Shown: positions 1-7,844, counted from the stretch's first letter. The stretch: DNA of 64,000 nt from RGIG4079 sp045531405 (GCA_045531405.1 JAZSDX010000008.1:1-64000); one strand, 5' to 3'. Numbers and translations are program-made. The notes: generated by a model not told the origin, from the letters alone.

Positions 1-153
1 AAGTCTCCTTTTTTTGTATTGCTTGTTACTCTACAAATTCACTCTTTGGGGCTACGCGCCCCAGCCGTTTGGCAAACCTGCGGTGTTTTTCATATTTTTA
101 TTTTTTTACCGTAAATTTTGCACTTCGGTTTTGAATGTACACTTTTTTGGAAT
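1..153. other. intergenic flank, short GC hairpin
   Basis: No coding frame is visible. The only structure is a short inverted repeat, GGGGC at 48-52 and GCCCC at 58-62, downstream of the minus-strand ATPase. It has no good T-run on either strand, so calling it a terminator would be weak. Confidence 0.4.
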
Positions 154-1284
154 TTAGAACCTTTCTTTTAGCCAAATATTGAGGAATCGATCATATAGTC
201 GGTATCTTCCTTGTTCAAAGGTTACAAAGTCTTTCTCTAAAAGTATTTTTATTGCTGATTGCACCGATGACGAAGATGAAAGACCATGTTGCTTCACAAA
301 ATCACTTGATGTGATATTCACTGCTATATCATCTTTATTGATAGCGAGCAGTAGCTCCTTTTGCTTGTCGGATAATCGGAATAACATTTCAGCATATACA
401 TAATCCATCGATTCAAGAATATTTTTCAACGCAGAGTCGATCATTGACACTTCGCATGTGCCACCTTTTTCAGTCATATAAAATAGAGTGTTAAGCATTT
501 TTTGGATATACCAAGTTATGCCATCAAAGTTATTATAACAATCGATGATTACTTGTTTGTTAATGTCTTTTCCATAGTTATTAAAATGCGATTTTGCAAA
601 ATCAATATATTTATCAATAGCAATCGGTTCTAAATGTATCATTGATACACTTTGATAGAATGGACGAGATGGACTTGTAAACATATTACCCATAATATGT
701 CGTTGACTGCCGGCAAATATAAAATGAGAATTTTTGCATTGCTGTATGTGAGTGCGTAAAATCGCTTCAATATTGCTTTCGGGATAGTTGGTTATTTGTT
801 GAAATTCATCAATCGCAACAATGCATGGTTTAGGTGAAGATTCGAGATAGGAGAATATTTCATCAAGTGTTGTTTCGGAATACCTGATGTCGCCGAGTTG
901 TAGTCCAAAAGTAGGATTACCAAACGGATCAAAATTAATACCTGCTTGAAGCGATTTTACACTATTCCAAAATTGTTCAATTGCCTTTTTACCAATAGGT
1001 TTCAATGCTTTTAGAATCTCCTTACTTAATGCGTAAACAAACTCTCGAAGCGTTTTAGTTGAGTATATATCAATAAAAAATGTGTTATATTTCTCTTTGA
1101 TTATTCCTTGTTCAAAGTAGTTTTTAATTAACCCGGTTTTCCCTAAACGACGAGTTGATATTAATGCTACGTTATTGCCATTTTCAATAAGTTTTGTCAA
1201 CGTAGCGGTTTCTATCTCTCTATCACAAAAGTATTGTGGAGCAACGTATCCACTAATAACAAAAGGGTTTGAAATTTTTACCAT
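154..1284 (-). CDS. AAA-type ATP-binding protein (archaeal ATPase-like)
   Basis: A 376-residue P-loop ATPase of the kind annotated in Bacteroidales as ATP-binding protein (archaeal-ATPase-like, PF01637 style). Visible motifs: Walker A STRRLGKTG at residues 43-51, Walker B CIVAIDE at 154-160, and a sensor-like FIFAGSQRH segment near 190. The C-terminal third looks like a winged-helix module. The start is the ATG about 20 nt downstream of a good promoter (1311-1342). It is monocistronic and faces the window edge. Members are often accessory genes of unknown role; no partner nuclease or toxin is adjacent. Family is fairly sure, biological role unknown. Confidence 0.8.
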   Translation of the reverse strand: MVKISNPFVISGYVAPQYFCDREIETATLTKLIENGNNVALISTRRLGKTGLIKNYFEQGIIKEKYNTFFIDIYSTKTLREFVYALSKEILKALKPIGKKAIEQFWNSVKSLQAGINFDPFGNPTFGLQLGDIRYSETTLDEIFSYLESSPKPCIVAIDEFQQITNYPESNIEAILRTHIQQCKNSHFIFAGSQRHIMGNMFTSPSRPFYQSVSMIHLEPIAIDKYIDFAKSHFNNYGKDINKQVIIDCYNNFDGITWYIQKMLNTLFYMTEKGGTCEVSMIDSALKNILESMDYVYAEMLFRLSDKQKELLLAINKDDIAVNITSSDFVKQHGLSSSSSVQSAIKILLEKDFVTFEQGRYRLYDRFLNIWLKERF

Positions 1285-1290
1285 AATCCA

Positions 1291-1346
1291 ATTATTCTTT
1301 TTTAATAATGCAAAAATAATTATTCTTTTTCAATAATGCAAAAATA
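1291..1346 (-). promoter_or_regulatory. tandem 28-bp repeat forming a promoter
   Basis: Two head-to-tail 28-bp units (1291-1318 and 1319-1346) differ at one base. On the minus strand each contains TATTTTTG. The gene-proximal copy (1311-1318) fits the Bacteroidetes -7 box TAnnTTTG. The TTTG of the distal copy (1339-1342) lies 20 nt upstream of it, at the -33 position. The duplication therefore creates a complete promoter, with an expected start near 1304 and the ATG at 1284. Confidence 0.6.
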
Positions 1347-1720
1347 ATAATTGTAAAACAATAATCACCATCTATCCCTATGTTTGTGTGAGAAATCTCA
1401 CACTTTTGTGCGATAGGTGGTGAAAAATACATATTCCTAATATTTATTATTGCTGTCCGATAAAAGTTTTCAATAACAAATGCAACCCCAATGGGGAATT
1501 ACAAAGAATATGCTTGTTTCGCGTCTGTCAGACGCATATAGTGTAGATGCGACAACCGAGGGTATCGGGCTTTGCCCTCTACCCCCGGTTACTCATATCG
1601 CTTCGCTCTCTCGTGCTTCGCACGCCTTTGTTCTTGAAAACTTTAATGCAAACGGAACAAAAAACGACAGCATTGCCAATTGGTAATGCTGTCGTGGTAT
1701 ATAGGAGTATTTTCTAACAC
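1347..1720. other. non-coding, hairpin-rich intergenic region
   Basis: No convincing gene. It contains several short inverted repeats: GCGTCTG/CAGACGC at 1521-1535, nested GGGTA..TACCC and GGGC..GCCC pairs around 1560-1586, and GTGC..GCAC near 1616, then the terminator at 1664-1695. Short reading frames on both strands look like chance frames through the hairpins. Confidence 0.45.
1664..1695 (-). terminator. hairpin terminator, minus strand
   Basis: A 14-bp stem (1664-1677 with 1682-1695, one G-U pair) with a 4-nt loop. On the minus strand it is followed by six T. It sits 25 bp beyond the displaced korB 3' end (1721-1765), so it may be the ancestral korB terminator. Confidence 0.7.
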
Positions 1721-1765
1721 TTATTTCACTTCCCAGGTTTCGCCGGCGAGGATCATGTCGCGGAG
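1721..1765 (-). pseudogene. displaced 3'-end fragment of korB (direct repeat copy)
   Basis: These 45 bp are identical, in the same orientation, to 3642-3686, the last 14 codons plus stop of the intact korB. The fragment reads LRDMILAGETWEVK then stop. Upstream (1766 onward) the similarity ends abruptly. The arrangement, with an intact gene at one end and a stranded 3' end plus terminator at the other, is what integration into a gene's 3' end leaves behind. Confidence 0.85.
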
Positions 1766-1778
1766 GGAGGTGAATTAG

Positions 1779-1982
1779 GGTAAATTTGGTGGAAAACGGC
1801 ATTTTGGCGTCAAAACATTTGGTGAAGTTAAATCATCGGGCTATAAATCTCATAAATCATTGGACGAGTTTTGCGTTAAGTTCTCAGATCGTATAATGAA
1901 TAAGTATGTGGTTTATACAAAGGATAACAAGCGTGAAAATGGTGTAGATTATATACCTAACTATATGACAATGTTTATATAA
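1779..1982 (+). pseudogene. C-terminal remnant of a DUF4143-type ATPase
   Basis: An open frame on the plus strand begins just after a stop at 1776 and ends with TAA at 1980-1982, about 67 codons. It contains FGEVKSSGYKSHKSLDEF, then YVVYTKDN and YIPNYMTMF. The E-V-K core, the VxYTKD segment and the PxYMTxF ending resemble the C-terminus of AAA/DUF4143 ATPases, whose nuclease-like domain ends this way. There is no start codon or ATPase domain, so it is a 3' stub truncated at the junction with the korB fragment. Family recognition is from memory of the motif. Confidence 0.5.
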
Positions 1983-1995
1983 ATAGAGTATAAAA

Positions 1996-2030
1996 ACACA
2001 AGGGGTTGTGTCAGTCGCAACCCCTTGTGT
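1996..2030 (-). terminator. hairpin terminator after the FISUMP gene
   Basis: A perfect 13-bp inverted repeat (1996-2008 with 2018-2030) around a 9-nt loop. On the minus strand it is followed by a T-run (TTTTTA). It lies 25 bp past the stop of the minus-strand gene ending at 2055, and would also sit just downstream of the ATPase remnant on the plus strand. Confidence 0.8.
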
Positions 2031-2054
2031 GATTAATGACGTTATTAAGTCTTA

Positions 2055-2774
2055 CTATTTTACAGGGCGAATCGAAAGCCCTAAGTATCGATTGTCACTA
2101 CCCACAGCAGTGCTACTGTTAAGGAGAAACACTCCATTATTAGAACTACTTAACTCAGAACTCCAATACCAACCCTCGCCGTCAGCAAAGACATGTGAGC
2201 TATCTATGCGGTAGCCGGCAGCTGGCAAGAAAATACTATTTCCATTTGGTCCTGTAACAATATATCCATTTTTTTCATTGGATTGTTCCCATGTCCAAAC
2301 GCATTCATTGATAAGTTCTCTGAATTCAGCCACCGTAGGTATACGCCAATTACTTCCCCACAGTTTGCGTGCTACATCATATTGCGTTCCACTAATATCT
2401 GACCCTATATCCGTATAGCCCATTGAAGAACTGATATAATATTTATATAGAACTTTACTATATCTGCTTTTTGTTTCGGTTTCTCCCCAGGCATAATAGT
2501 TTCCATATTCATCTGGGGAGTTCGCTCCAATATTCCAACTAGCCCATCTTGTGCCACTAGGTAATCCCAAATCTATTGCTTCTGCAGCATCATCACTTTC
2601 TGGGAGATATGAACTTTCTGCGTCATATGTTACAATGCTATCGAGTTCTGAATACGGCACATTAATTATTGTATTGTCACTTTTATATATCTTAATGCCT
2701 TGAGCATTAAGGTTGACATTCACTAACAATATAAATAAAAAAAGAAACATATGTAAAAGTTTTTTTGTATTCAT
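2055..2774 (-). CDS. exported FISUMP-domain protein
   Basis: 239 residues. An N-terminal signal peptide (hydrophobic to about residue 24, ending NLNAQ) is followed from about residue 63 by a domain with DLGLPSGTRWASWNIGA, YYAWGE, WRIPTVAEFREL and a C-terminal LSIRPVK. These are hallmarks of the Fibrobacter succinogenes major paralogous (FISUMP) domain, common in surface proteins of Bacteroidetes and related to C-type-lectin/FGE folds. The ATG overlaps the stop of the upstream T9SS-tailed gene by 4 bases (ATGA), so the two are translationally coupled. Function unknown; likely an exported or cell-surface binding protein. Confidence 0.75.
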   Translation of the reverse strand: MNTKKLLHMFLFLFILLVNVNLNAQGIKIYKSDNTIINVPYSELDSIVTYDAESSYLPESDDAAEAIDLGLPSGTRWASWNIGANSPDEYGNYYAWGETETKSRYSKVLYKYYISSSMGYTDIGSDISGTQYDVARKLWGSNWRIPTVAEFRELINECVWTWEQSNEKNGYIVTGPNGNSIFLPAAGYRIDSSHVFADGEGWYWSSELSSSNNGVFLLNSSTAVGSDNRYLGLSIRPVK

Positions 2775-3298
2775 CGTTTTATGATTTTATAGGTAATACT
2801 TTCGGTTGATATAATATAAACTCCGTGGCTAAGATTACTAAAGTCAATTGTTAACGTACCAACTTCAGATGTTTTTTGTGAACTGAGTAAAATTCCGCTA
2901 ATTGAATAAACATATACCATGATATTGGGTCGGAAATTTGATAAGTAAACTATGTTGTTTTGTCGGGAAATTAAATAGTTGTCATTAAAAATGCTTGCAA
3001 TTGATGTTTCGATATCAGGAGTTTTTTGTATTGTGAATTTCCACACATCATCTTTGGCGTATTCTACTTCAGTTTTAGTGGTAGTCAGCACCAATGAGGA
3101 GGTGGTTTGCGTCACTTTAGGACGTTCCGAGAGGAGATAGTTGAAAGTCTCTCCAGAGTTAGTCCACACAACGAAACTATATTGCTCATCTGTTTCATTA
3201 GTGTAGTCCGTGCTGATTTGTGCTTTTGCACTTTGAGTGATGCTTATGATGAAGGAGATAAGCATCAAGTGCAGAAGTTGTGGTAAGATTTTTTTCAT
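2771..3298 (-). CDS. small exported protein with T9SS-like C-terminal tail
   Basis: 175 residues when started at the ATG at 3298, which begins directly with a signal peptide (MKKILPQLLHLMLISF to about residue 26, ending AKAQ); the 10 codons further upstream would spoil it. The last 75 residues have the T9SS type-A sorting layout: VYLSNFRPNIMVYVYSISG, then a beta-rich stretch, GVYIIS and a basic end KIIKR. The body is short and has no recognisable enzyme domain. It is the first gene of a coupled pair with the FISUMP protein. The T9SS core operon lies 12 kb away in the same window. Confidence 0.65.
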   Translation of the reverse strand: MKKILPQLLHLMLISFIISITQSAKAQISTDYTNETDEQYSFVVWTNSGETFNYLLSERPKVTQTTSSLVLTTTKTEVEYAKDDVWKFTIQKTPDIETSIASIFNDNYLISRQNNIVYLSNFRPNIMVYVYSISGILLSSQKTSEVGTLTIDFSNLSHGVYIISTESITYKIIKR

Positions 3299-3560
3299 AC
3301 GTTTTCCCTTGATACGTGTCGGGCACAACTTTAATTTTTAGGGTAGTACCTAAAGGTTTTGATAAATGTTTTCTGTTAGCCCTTGATTTTGGAGTTGACA
3401 ATAAAAAACGTGGGCTAATAACTTTATTTGTTATCCACGTATCGCCAAACACGTTGCAACCAAACAAGTAAAAGCCCACGGATAGACCGTGAGCATCAAC
3501 TTTTACTTCAGGTTGCAGTTTCAAAATTGGCGATTTTGGATAACCGAAATATAAGCTAAC
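3299..3560 (-). ncRNA. structured leader RNA with alternative stems, candidate attenuator
   Basis: Upstream of the 3298 start lies a strongly folded region. A long hairpin pairs 3456-3461 with 3511-3516, 3467-3474 with 3500-3507, and 3477-3481 with 3487-3491. The bases 3474-3480 can instead pair perfectly (7 bp) with 3409-3415, which on the minus strand is followed by six T. The two pairings exclude each other, as in a terminator/antiterminator. A 6-bp hairpin at 3337-3354 lies nearer the gene. I see no clear TAnnTTTG promoter just upstream. The ends of the RNA are guesses. Confidence 0.5.
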
Positions 3561-3641
3561 GCTTTTTATTTATATGTCATTTCTGACGTGATGTTACATA
3601 GGCAATTGTTTTTTTGTTTGTGTAATATTTTTTTGTCTTAT

Positions 3642-4655
3642 TTATTTCACTTCCCAGGTTTCGCCGGCGAGGATCATGTCGCGGAGTGATGAGAAGTTTT
3701 TCTTTGCGCGTACTTCGGCGATTTGTTTGTCGATTTCTTCGTTGTAAACCAATGCGTCAACATCGCGAATCACACCTACTGCCAATGGAAGGTCGTAGCC
3801 GTCCATCATGGCTAATTGTTGGTGCAAGAAGTTGCTTTGGCAATGTGCATCATGAACAAGAACATCGTCAATTGTATATCCATCTTTACCTATCTCAACG
3901 GCTTTCAATAGGAATCCGTCTTGCACAAGACCCATATTTTGCTCTTTGCCGAAGATCATTTTTTCGCCATGGCGTAGGTGGATAGTGCGGTCGGCACGAT
4001 ATTCTTTATCGGTGATATAGTTGTGAATACCATGATTGAAAATTACGCAGTTTTGCAAGATTTCAACCACTGATGTGCCTTTGTGTTGAGCTGCAGCTAC
4101 CATCACTTCTTGGGTTGTTGCAAGCTCTACGTCGATGCTACGAGCAAAGAAGTTGCCACGTGCACCAAACACTAATTCGGCAGGAATAAATGGATCTTCG
4201 GTAGTGCCGTAAGGTGATGATTTTGATACAAATCCACGGTCGCTTGTAGGTGAGTATTGACCTTTGGTCAACCCATAAATTTTATTATTGAGCAACATGA
4301 TGTTGAGGTCGATGTTGCGACGCACTGCGTGAATAAAGTGGTTACCACCGATAGCCAAGCCATCGCCATCGCCCGATATTTGCCAAACAGTCATTTCGGG
4401 GTTAGCAACCTTGAAACCTGTTGCGATGGCTGCTGCACGACCATGAATGGTGTGGAAGCCGTAAGTGTTCATATAATAAGGTAGGCGAGAGCTACAGCCA
4501 ATACCTGAGATAACAGCTGTCATGTGAGGCGCAATGCCCACAGTTGCCATAGCTTTGTGTAGCGAATTGAGGATAGCGTGGTCGCCACAACCGGGACACC
4601 AACGCACTGATTGATCGCTCTTATAATTGGCTGCTGTATATTTATTTTCTTCCAT
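3642..4655 (-). CDS. korB: 2-oxoacid:ferredoxin oxidoreductase, beta subunit
   Basis: 337 residues, the thiamine-diphosphate subunit. Motifs: RWCPGCGDH (residues 18-26), ISGIGCSSR near 50, TPP/Mg site GDGDGLAIGGNH (95-106) and NNKIYGLTKGQYSPTS (123-138). The partner alpha/gamma fusion ends 2 bp upstream, so the pair forms a two-subunit enzyme that decarboxylates a 2-oxoacid (2-oxoglutarate is the usual annotation for this AB type) to the acyl-CoA while reducing ferredoxin in the cytoplasm. The last 45 bp are repeated at 1721-1765. No hairpin terminator follows this copy. Confidence 0.93.
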   Translation of the reverse strand: MEENKYTAANYKSDQSVRWCPGCGDHAILNSLHKAMATVGIAPHMTAVISGIGCSSRLPYYMNTYGFHTIHGRAAAIATGFKVANPEMTVWQISGDGDGLAIGGNHFIHAVRRNIDLNIMLLNNKIYGLTKGQYSPTSDRGFVSKSSPYGTTEDPFIPAELVFGARGNFFARSIDVELATTQEVMVAAAQHKGTSVVEILQNCVIFNHGIHNYITDKEYRADRTIHLRHGEKMIFGKEQNMGLVQDGFLLKAVEIGKDGYTIDDVLVHDAHCQSNFLHQQLAMMDGYDLPLAVGVIRDVDALVYNEEIDKQIAEVRAKKNFSSLRDMILAGETWEVK

Positions 4656-4657
4656 GA

Positions 4658-6505
4658 TTATTTGCCCTCCATAATTTTAGTTACACCATCGATTACTTCT
4701 TTCACTAAGAATGGTTGACCTTGCACCTTATTGATGCGCTCGATTTTCACTTCGGGGAATTTGCTTTGTAGGAAGTCGGCAAATTGACCGGTGTTCAACT
4801 CTGCCACAATCACACGTTTATACTTTGCAAACACCTCAGCAGTATTAGCAGGAAGTGGATTGATATAACGGAAGTGAGCAAATGCAACGGGAGTACCTGC
4901 TTTGTTGAGTTCTTCGGCAGCAGTGTAGAGGTGTCCGAATGTGCCACCCCAACCAACTAACAATGTGTCGGCATCAGCGTTGTGGCAAACTTCGAGGGCA
5001 GGGATATTGTCGGCAATGCGATCGATTTTCTCTTTGCGAAGATACACCATTTTTTCGTGGTTGATAGGGTCGGTTGAAATTGCACTAGTAACAGCATCTT
5101 TTTCAAGACCTCCAAGACGATGCGCAAAACCTTCAGTGCCGGGGATAGCCCAATAACGCACTTTGGTTTTCTTGTCGCGAATATATGGTTTCCAATTATC
5201 CTTTAATTCTTCGGGAACGTAATTGGGCTTGATTTCGGGATATTCATCTACTTCAGGAATACGCCATGCCGATGAGCCGTTGCCGATAAATGCGTCGGTG
5301 AGCAACACAACAGGTGTCATGTGCTCAATGGCTATGCGACAAGCTTCAAATGCCATTATGAAACAGTCGGTAGGTGTTGCAGGAGCAACTACAGCCAACG
5401 GACATTCGCCATTGCGACCGTAGAGAGCTTGCATCAAGTCGGTTTGTTCGGTTTTAGTGGGGAGACCTGTTGATGGTCCGCCACGTTGCACGTCGATGAC
5501 AACGAGAGGCAACTCAGCCATTACGGCAAGACCAATGCCTTCGCTTTTAAGAGCTAAACCTGGACCAGATGTAGAAGTAACAGCGAGGTTGCCGGCAAAA
5601 GAAGCTCCGATAGCCGAACAAACACCTGCGATTTCATCTTCCATTTGGCATGCTTTTACTCCAAGGTCCTTGCGTTTTGCAAGTTCGTGAAGAATGTCGG
5701 TTGCGGGAGTGATAGGGTAGCTGCCGAGGAACAATGGACGCCCTGATTTTTCAGAAGCCATAATCAATCCCCATGCAGTGGCAGTGTTACCATTAATGTC
5801 GGTATAAATGCCCGGTTTGATTTCGTCGGATTCGATGCGATAGGTCGATACCGATGCGTGGATATTGTGACCATAGTCATAGCCTGCTTGAATAACTTTT
5901 GCATTTGCTTCAAAAATAGCAGGTTTTTTAGCGAATTTTGTTTTTAAGTGATGCAATGCACTTTCGAGTGGACGGTCAAACAACCAACACACAAGTCCAA
6001 GCGCAAAAATATTTCGACATTTGAGCATTGATTTGTTGTCGAGACCACTATCGGCAAGAGCATCTTTGGTCATAGATGTAACCGGAACTTCAAGCACTTG
6101 AGCAGTGATGCCAAGTTCTTTGAAAGGCTCGTCGGTTTCAAAAAGAGCTTTCTTGAGGTCAGACTCTTTGAAAGAATCGATATCAACGATTATAACCCCA
6201 TTGGGTTTTAAGAATTTTACATTTTGTTTTAATGCAGCCGGGTTCATGGCAATGAGCACATCGGCTTGGTCGCCGGGTGTATAGACACCTGTGCCTACGC
6301 TCACTTGGAATCCCGATACGCCACTTAAAGATCCTTGTGGAGCGCGAATTTCGGCAGGGTAGTCGGGGAATGTAGAAACTTGGTTCCCTATGCCGGCTGA
6401 AATATTGGTGAAAATATTTCCGGCAAGTTGCATGCCGTCGCCCGAGTCACCCGAAAATCTCACGACTACTTTGTCAAGAACTTTAACATTGGTTTTCTCT
6501 AACAT
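4658..6505 (-). CDS. korA: 2-oxoacid:ferredoxin oxidoreductase, alpha subunit (gamma-alpha fusion)
   Basis: 615 residues. Residues about 10-200 are the gamma domain (VRFSGDSGDGMQLAGNIF at the start). From about 240 comes the alpha/pyrimidine-binding domain with GSYPITPATDILHELAK, QMEDEIAG and TSTSGPGLALKSEG, and a C-terminal transketolase-like domain. This fused layout is typical of KorA-type subunits in Bacteroidetes. It is first in the korA-korB pair, and substrate identity cannot be read from the sequence. The start is at the first ATG of the conserved frame; the leader (6506-6762) also holds the oppositely oriented promoter of the TPR gene. Confidence 0.93.
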   Translation of the reverse strand: MLEKTNVKVLDKVVVRFSGDSGDGMQLAGNIFTNISAGIGNQVSTFPDYPAEIRAPQGSLSGVSGFQVSVGTGVYTPGDQADVLIAMNPAALKQNVKFLKPNGVIIVDIDSFKESDLKKALFETDEPFKELGITAQVLEVPVTSMTKDALADSGLDNKSMLKCRNIFALGLVCWLFDRPLESALHHLKTKFAKKPAIFEANAKVIQAGYDYGHNIHASVSTYRIESDEIKPGIYTDINGNTATAWGLIMASEKSGRPLFLGSYPITPATDILHELAKRKDLGVKACQMEDEIAGVCSAIGASFAGNLAVTSTSGPGLALKSEGIGLAVMAELPLVVIDVQRGGPSTGLPTKTEQTDLMQALYGRNGECPLAVVAPATPTDCFIMAFEACRIAIEHMTPVVLLTDAFIGNGSSAWRIPEVDEYPEIKPNYVPEELKDNWKPYIRDKKTKVRYWAIPGTEGFAHRLGGLEKDAVTSAISTDPINHEKMVYLRKEKIDRIADNIPALEVCHNADADTLLVGWGGTFGHLYTAAEELNKAGTPVAFAHFRYINPLPANTAEVFAKYKRVIVAELNTGQFADFLQSKFPEVKIERINKVQGQPFLVKEVIDGVTKIMEGK

Positions 6506-6656
6506 AATGATATTTTGTTAATGCTATAAAATTATAGCAGTTATTTTACGCAATGAAATTATAGATTCAAAAGGCAAAGTTAATAAATAATTTATAAAGC
6601 TATGATTGTTGTAGGTAAAAATTGACATATTATAAAAGAATTATTGATAAAAATTT

Positions 6657-6685
6657 TTGTATATGAGGAATAACTATTAATTTTG
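6657..6685 (+). promoter_or_regulatory. promoter of the TPR gene
   Basis: -33 TTG at 6657-6659 and -7 TAATTTTG at 6678-6685, spacer 18 nt. It points to the TPR protein starting at 6763. Confidence 0.6.
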
Positions 6686-6762
6686 CAATTCAGAATTTGG
6701 CGCATCATATGGTTGCGTTAGAGTTCAAAATAAATAGTATAAAATAAGAAAATATAGATAAA

Positions 6763-7440
6763 ATGGAAGCTAAACAACCTAAAAATCAGGTTAATGAAGC
6801 AGCAGAACAAGCTGCAGCGCAAAAGAAAGCGCAAATGATTAAGATTGCTAAATATGCATCAATCGCAGTTGTTGCTATTGTCGCAGTAGTGTTGGTATAT
6901 ATCTATGCTGTGCGCAAACCGGCTATAGAAAGTGGCAATGAAGCTATTGCACAAGCTGATATCGCATTATTAGATGCAAGTGGTGACTCGGCAAAGATGG
7001 CTGAAGCTCTTAAAAAATATGAAGCCGTGGCTAGTGCACATGGATATGATGCAGGAAACCGTGCAATCATGATGGCTATTGTGGCATATTATGAAAATGG
7101 TGAATATCAAAAATGTATTGACTATATTAACGATTTTTCAAAAACAGGCTCTATCCTTGATGCTGGAGTTTATTCGGTAAAAGGTGACTGCTATGTGAAC
7201 TTGAAGAATTATGAAGAAGCGTTAGGTTGCTACGATGATGCAATTTCAGCTTGCGACAATAATCCTGAACTTGCTCCATTCTTCATGGCAAAACAAGCTC
7301 GTATCTACAATGAACAAAAAGAATATGCTAAAGAACTTGAAGTTTATGAAATTATCAAGAAAGAGTATCCTAAATATGCACATCTTGAAGTTGATAAATT
7401 TATCGAACGAGCAAAAAATCTTGTTGAAAATAATAAATAA
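6763..7440 (+). CDS. tetratricopeptide-repeat protein with N-terminal membrane anchor
   Basis: 225 residues. A charged, Gln/Ala-rich N-terminus is followed by one membrane helix (about 31-50), then a mostly helical region with TPR-like units, e.g. YSVKGDCYVNLKNYEEALGC and the FFMAKQARIYNEQKEYAKEL segment that follows. The topology (cytosolic N-terminus, periplasmic TPRs) resembles YfgM-type proteins, but homology is not certain. It is a single-gene unit between its own promoter and a strong terminator. Specific function unknown; a scaffold or chaperone-like role is inferred only from the repeats. Confidence 0.8.
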   Translation: MEAKQPKNQVNEAAEQAAAQKKAQMIKIAKYASIAVVAIVAVVLVYIYAVRKPAIESGNEAIAQADIALLDASGDSAKMAEALKKYEAVASAHGYDAGNRAIMMAIVAYYENGEYQKCIDYINDFSKTGSILDAGVYSVKGDCYVNLKNYEEALGCYDDAISACDNNPELAPFFMAKQARIYNEQKEYAKELEVYEIIKKEYPKYAHLEVDKFIERAKNLVENNK

Positions 7441-7469
7441 GGATATATCATAAATAAAATATGAGATGA

Positions 7470-7491
7470 GGGTGTGTCTGTAGGCACACCC
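7470..7491 (+). terminator. hairpin terminator of the TPR gene
   Basis: GGGTGTG at 7470-7476 pairs with CACACCC at 7485-7491 (extendable to 9 bp with a G-U pair), followed by TTTGTT. Confidence 0.75.
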
Positions 7492-7499
7492 TTTGTTAT

Positions 7500-7844
7500 A
7501 TCAATTTTAAGCGTTTATTCCCTCTTCAGGCTTTGCTGTACTGACTCGGCTTTCAATGTACTGCACTCGGAATAATCAAGATTGATATATTGCCCTCATT
7601 GGCACCATTGCGTTCTCCCTAATTGCCTTGCAGTCATAGGGAGGAGTAGCGATTCTAATGACTATTGCTTTAATGGCAAAGATATAGATCAAGACAGTGG
7701 GTGCTTGAGACGCTTACATGATAGCGAGCTCGTTATGCTCATTCTACAAAAAGATAAAAATCTACTCAAATAATATTCATAAATCTTCACAAAGCAATTT
7801 ATAGAAGTCCCCTGAAAATAGTTTATCAATTACCATGATATGAA
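7500..7844. repeat. degenerate intergenic element, copy A
   Basis: I see no gene here; a 63-codon frame at 7582-7773 is not protein-like. The stretch from about 7577 to 7655 aligns with 57668-57745 (for example TATATTGC-CTCATT-GCA then ATTG and a hairpin). Here the hairpin is CTCCCTA..TAGGGAG at about 7615-7645; in the other copy the arms are CCTCTGATTG/CAATCAGAGG. A GCTCATTCT word downstream is also shared. It looks like an old dispersed non-coding repeat. Confidence 0.45.

Larger units (their letters stand above)
1721..3686. mobile_element. candidate integrated accessory segment bounded by 45-bp direct repeats
   Basis: Bounded by perfect 45-bp repeats at 1721-1765 and 3642-3686, about 1.92 kb apart. 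The content is a DUF4143-type ATPase remnant, a FISUMP-domain exported protein, a T9SS-tailed protein and a structured leader. No integrase or transposase is present, so either the element is decayed or recombination removed it. Called from repeat geometry and gene content only. Confidence 0.45.

Noticed and set aside
1480..1802. Short frames on both strands over the hairpin cluster and korB fragment
   Set aside because: They run through inverted repeats, and the korB-derived frame is a different one.
3198..3524. 108-codon minus-strand frame through the leader and the start of the T9SS-tailed gene
   Set aside because: It overlaps the signal-peptide gene in another frame and its sequence follows the paired stems of the leader; I read it as translated RNA structure.
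7582..7773. 63-codon frame in the intergenic element
   Set aside because: Lies in non-coding sequence that aligns with 57.7 kb where the frame is not kept.
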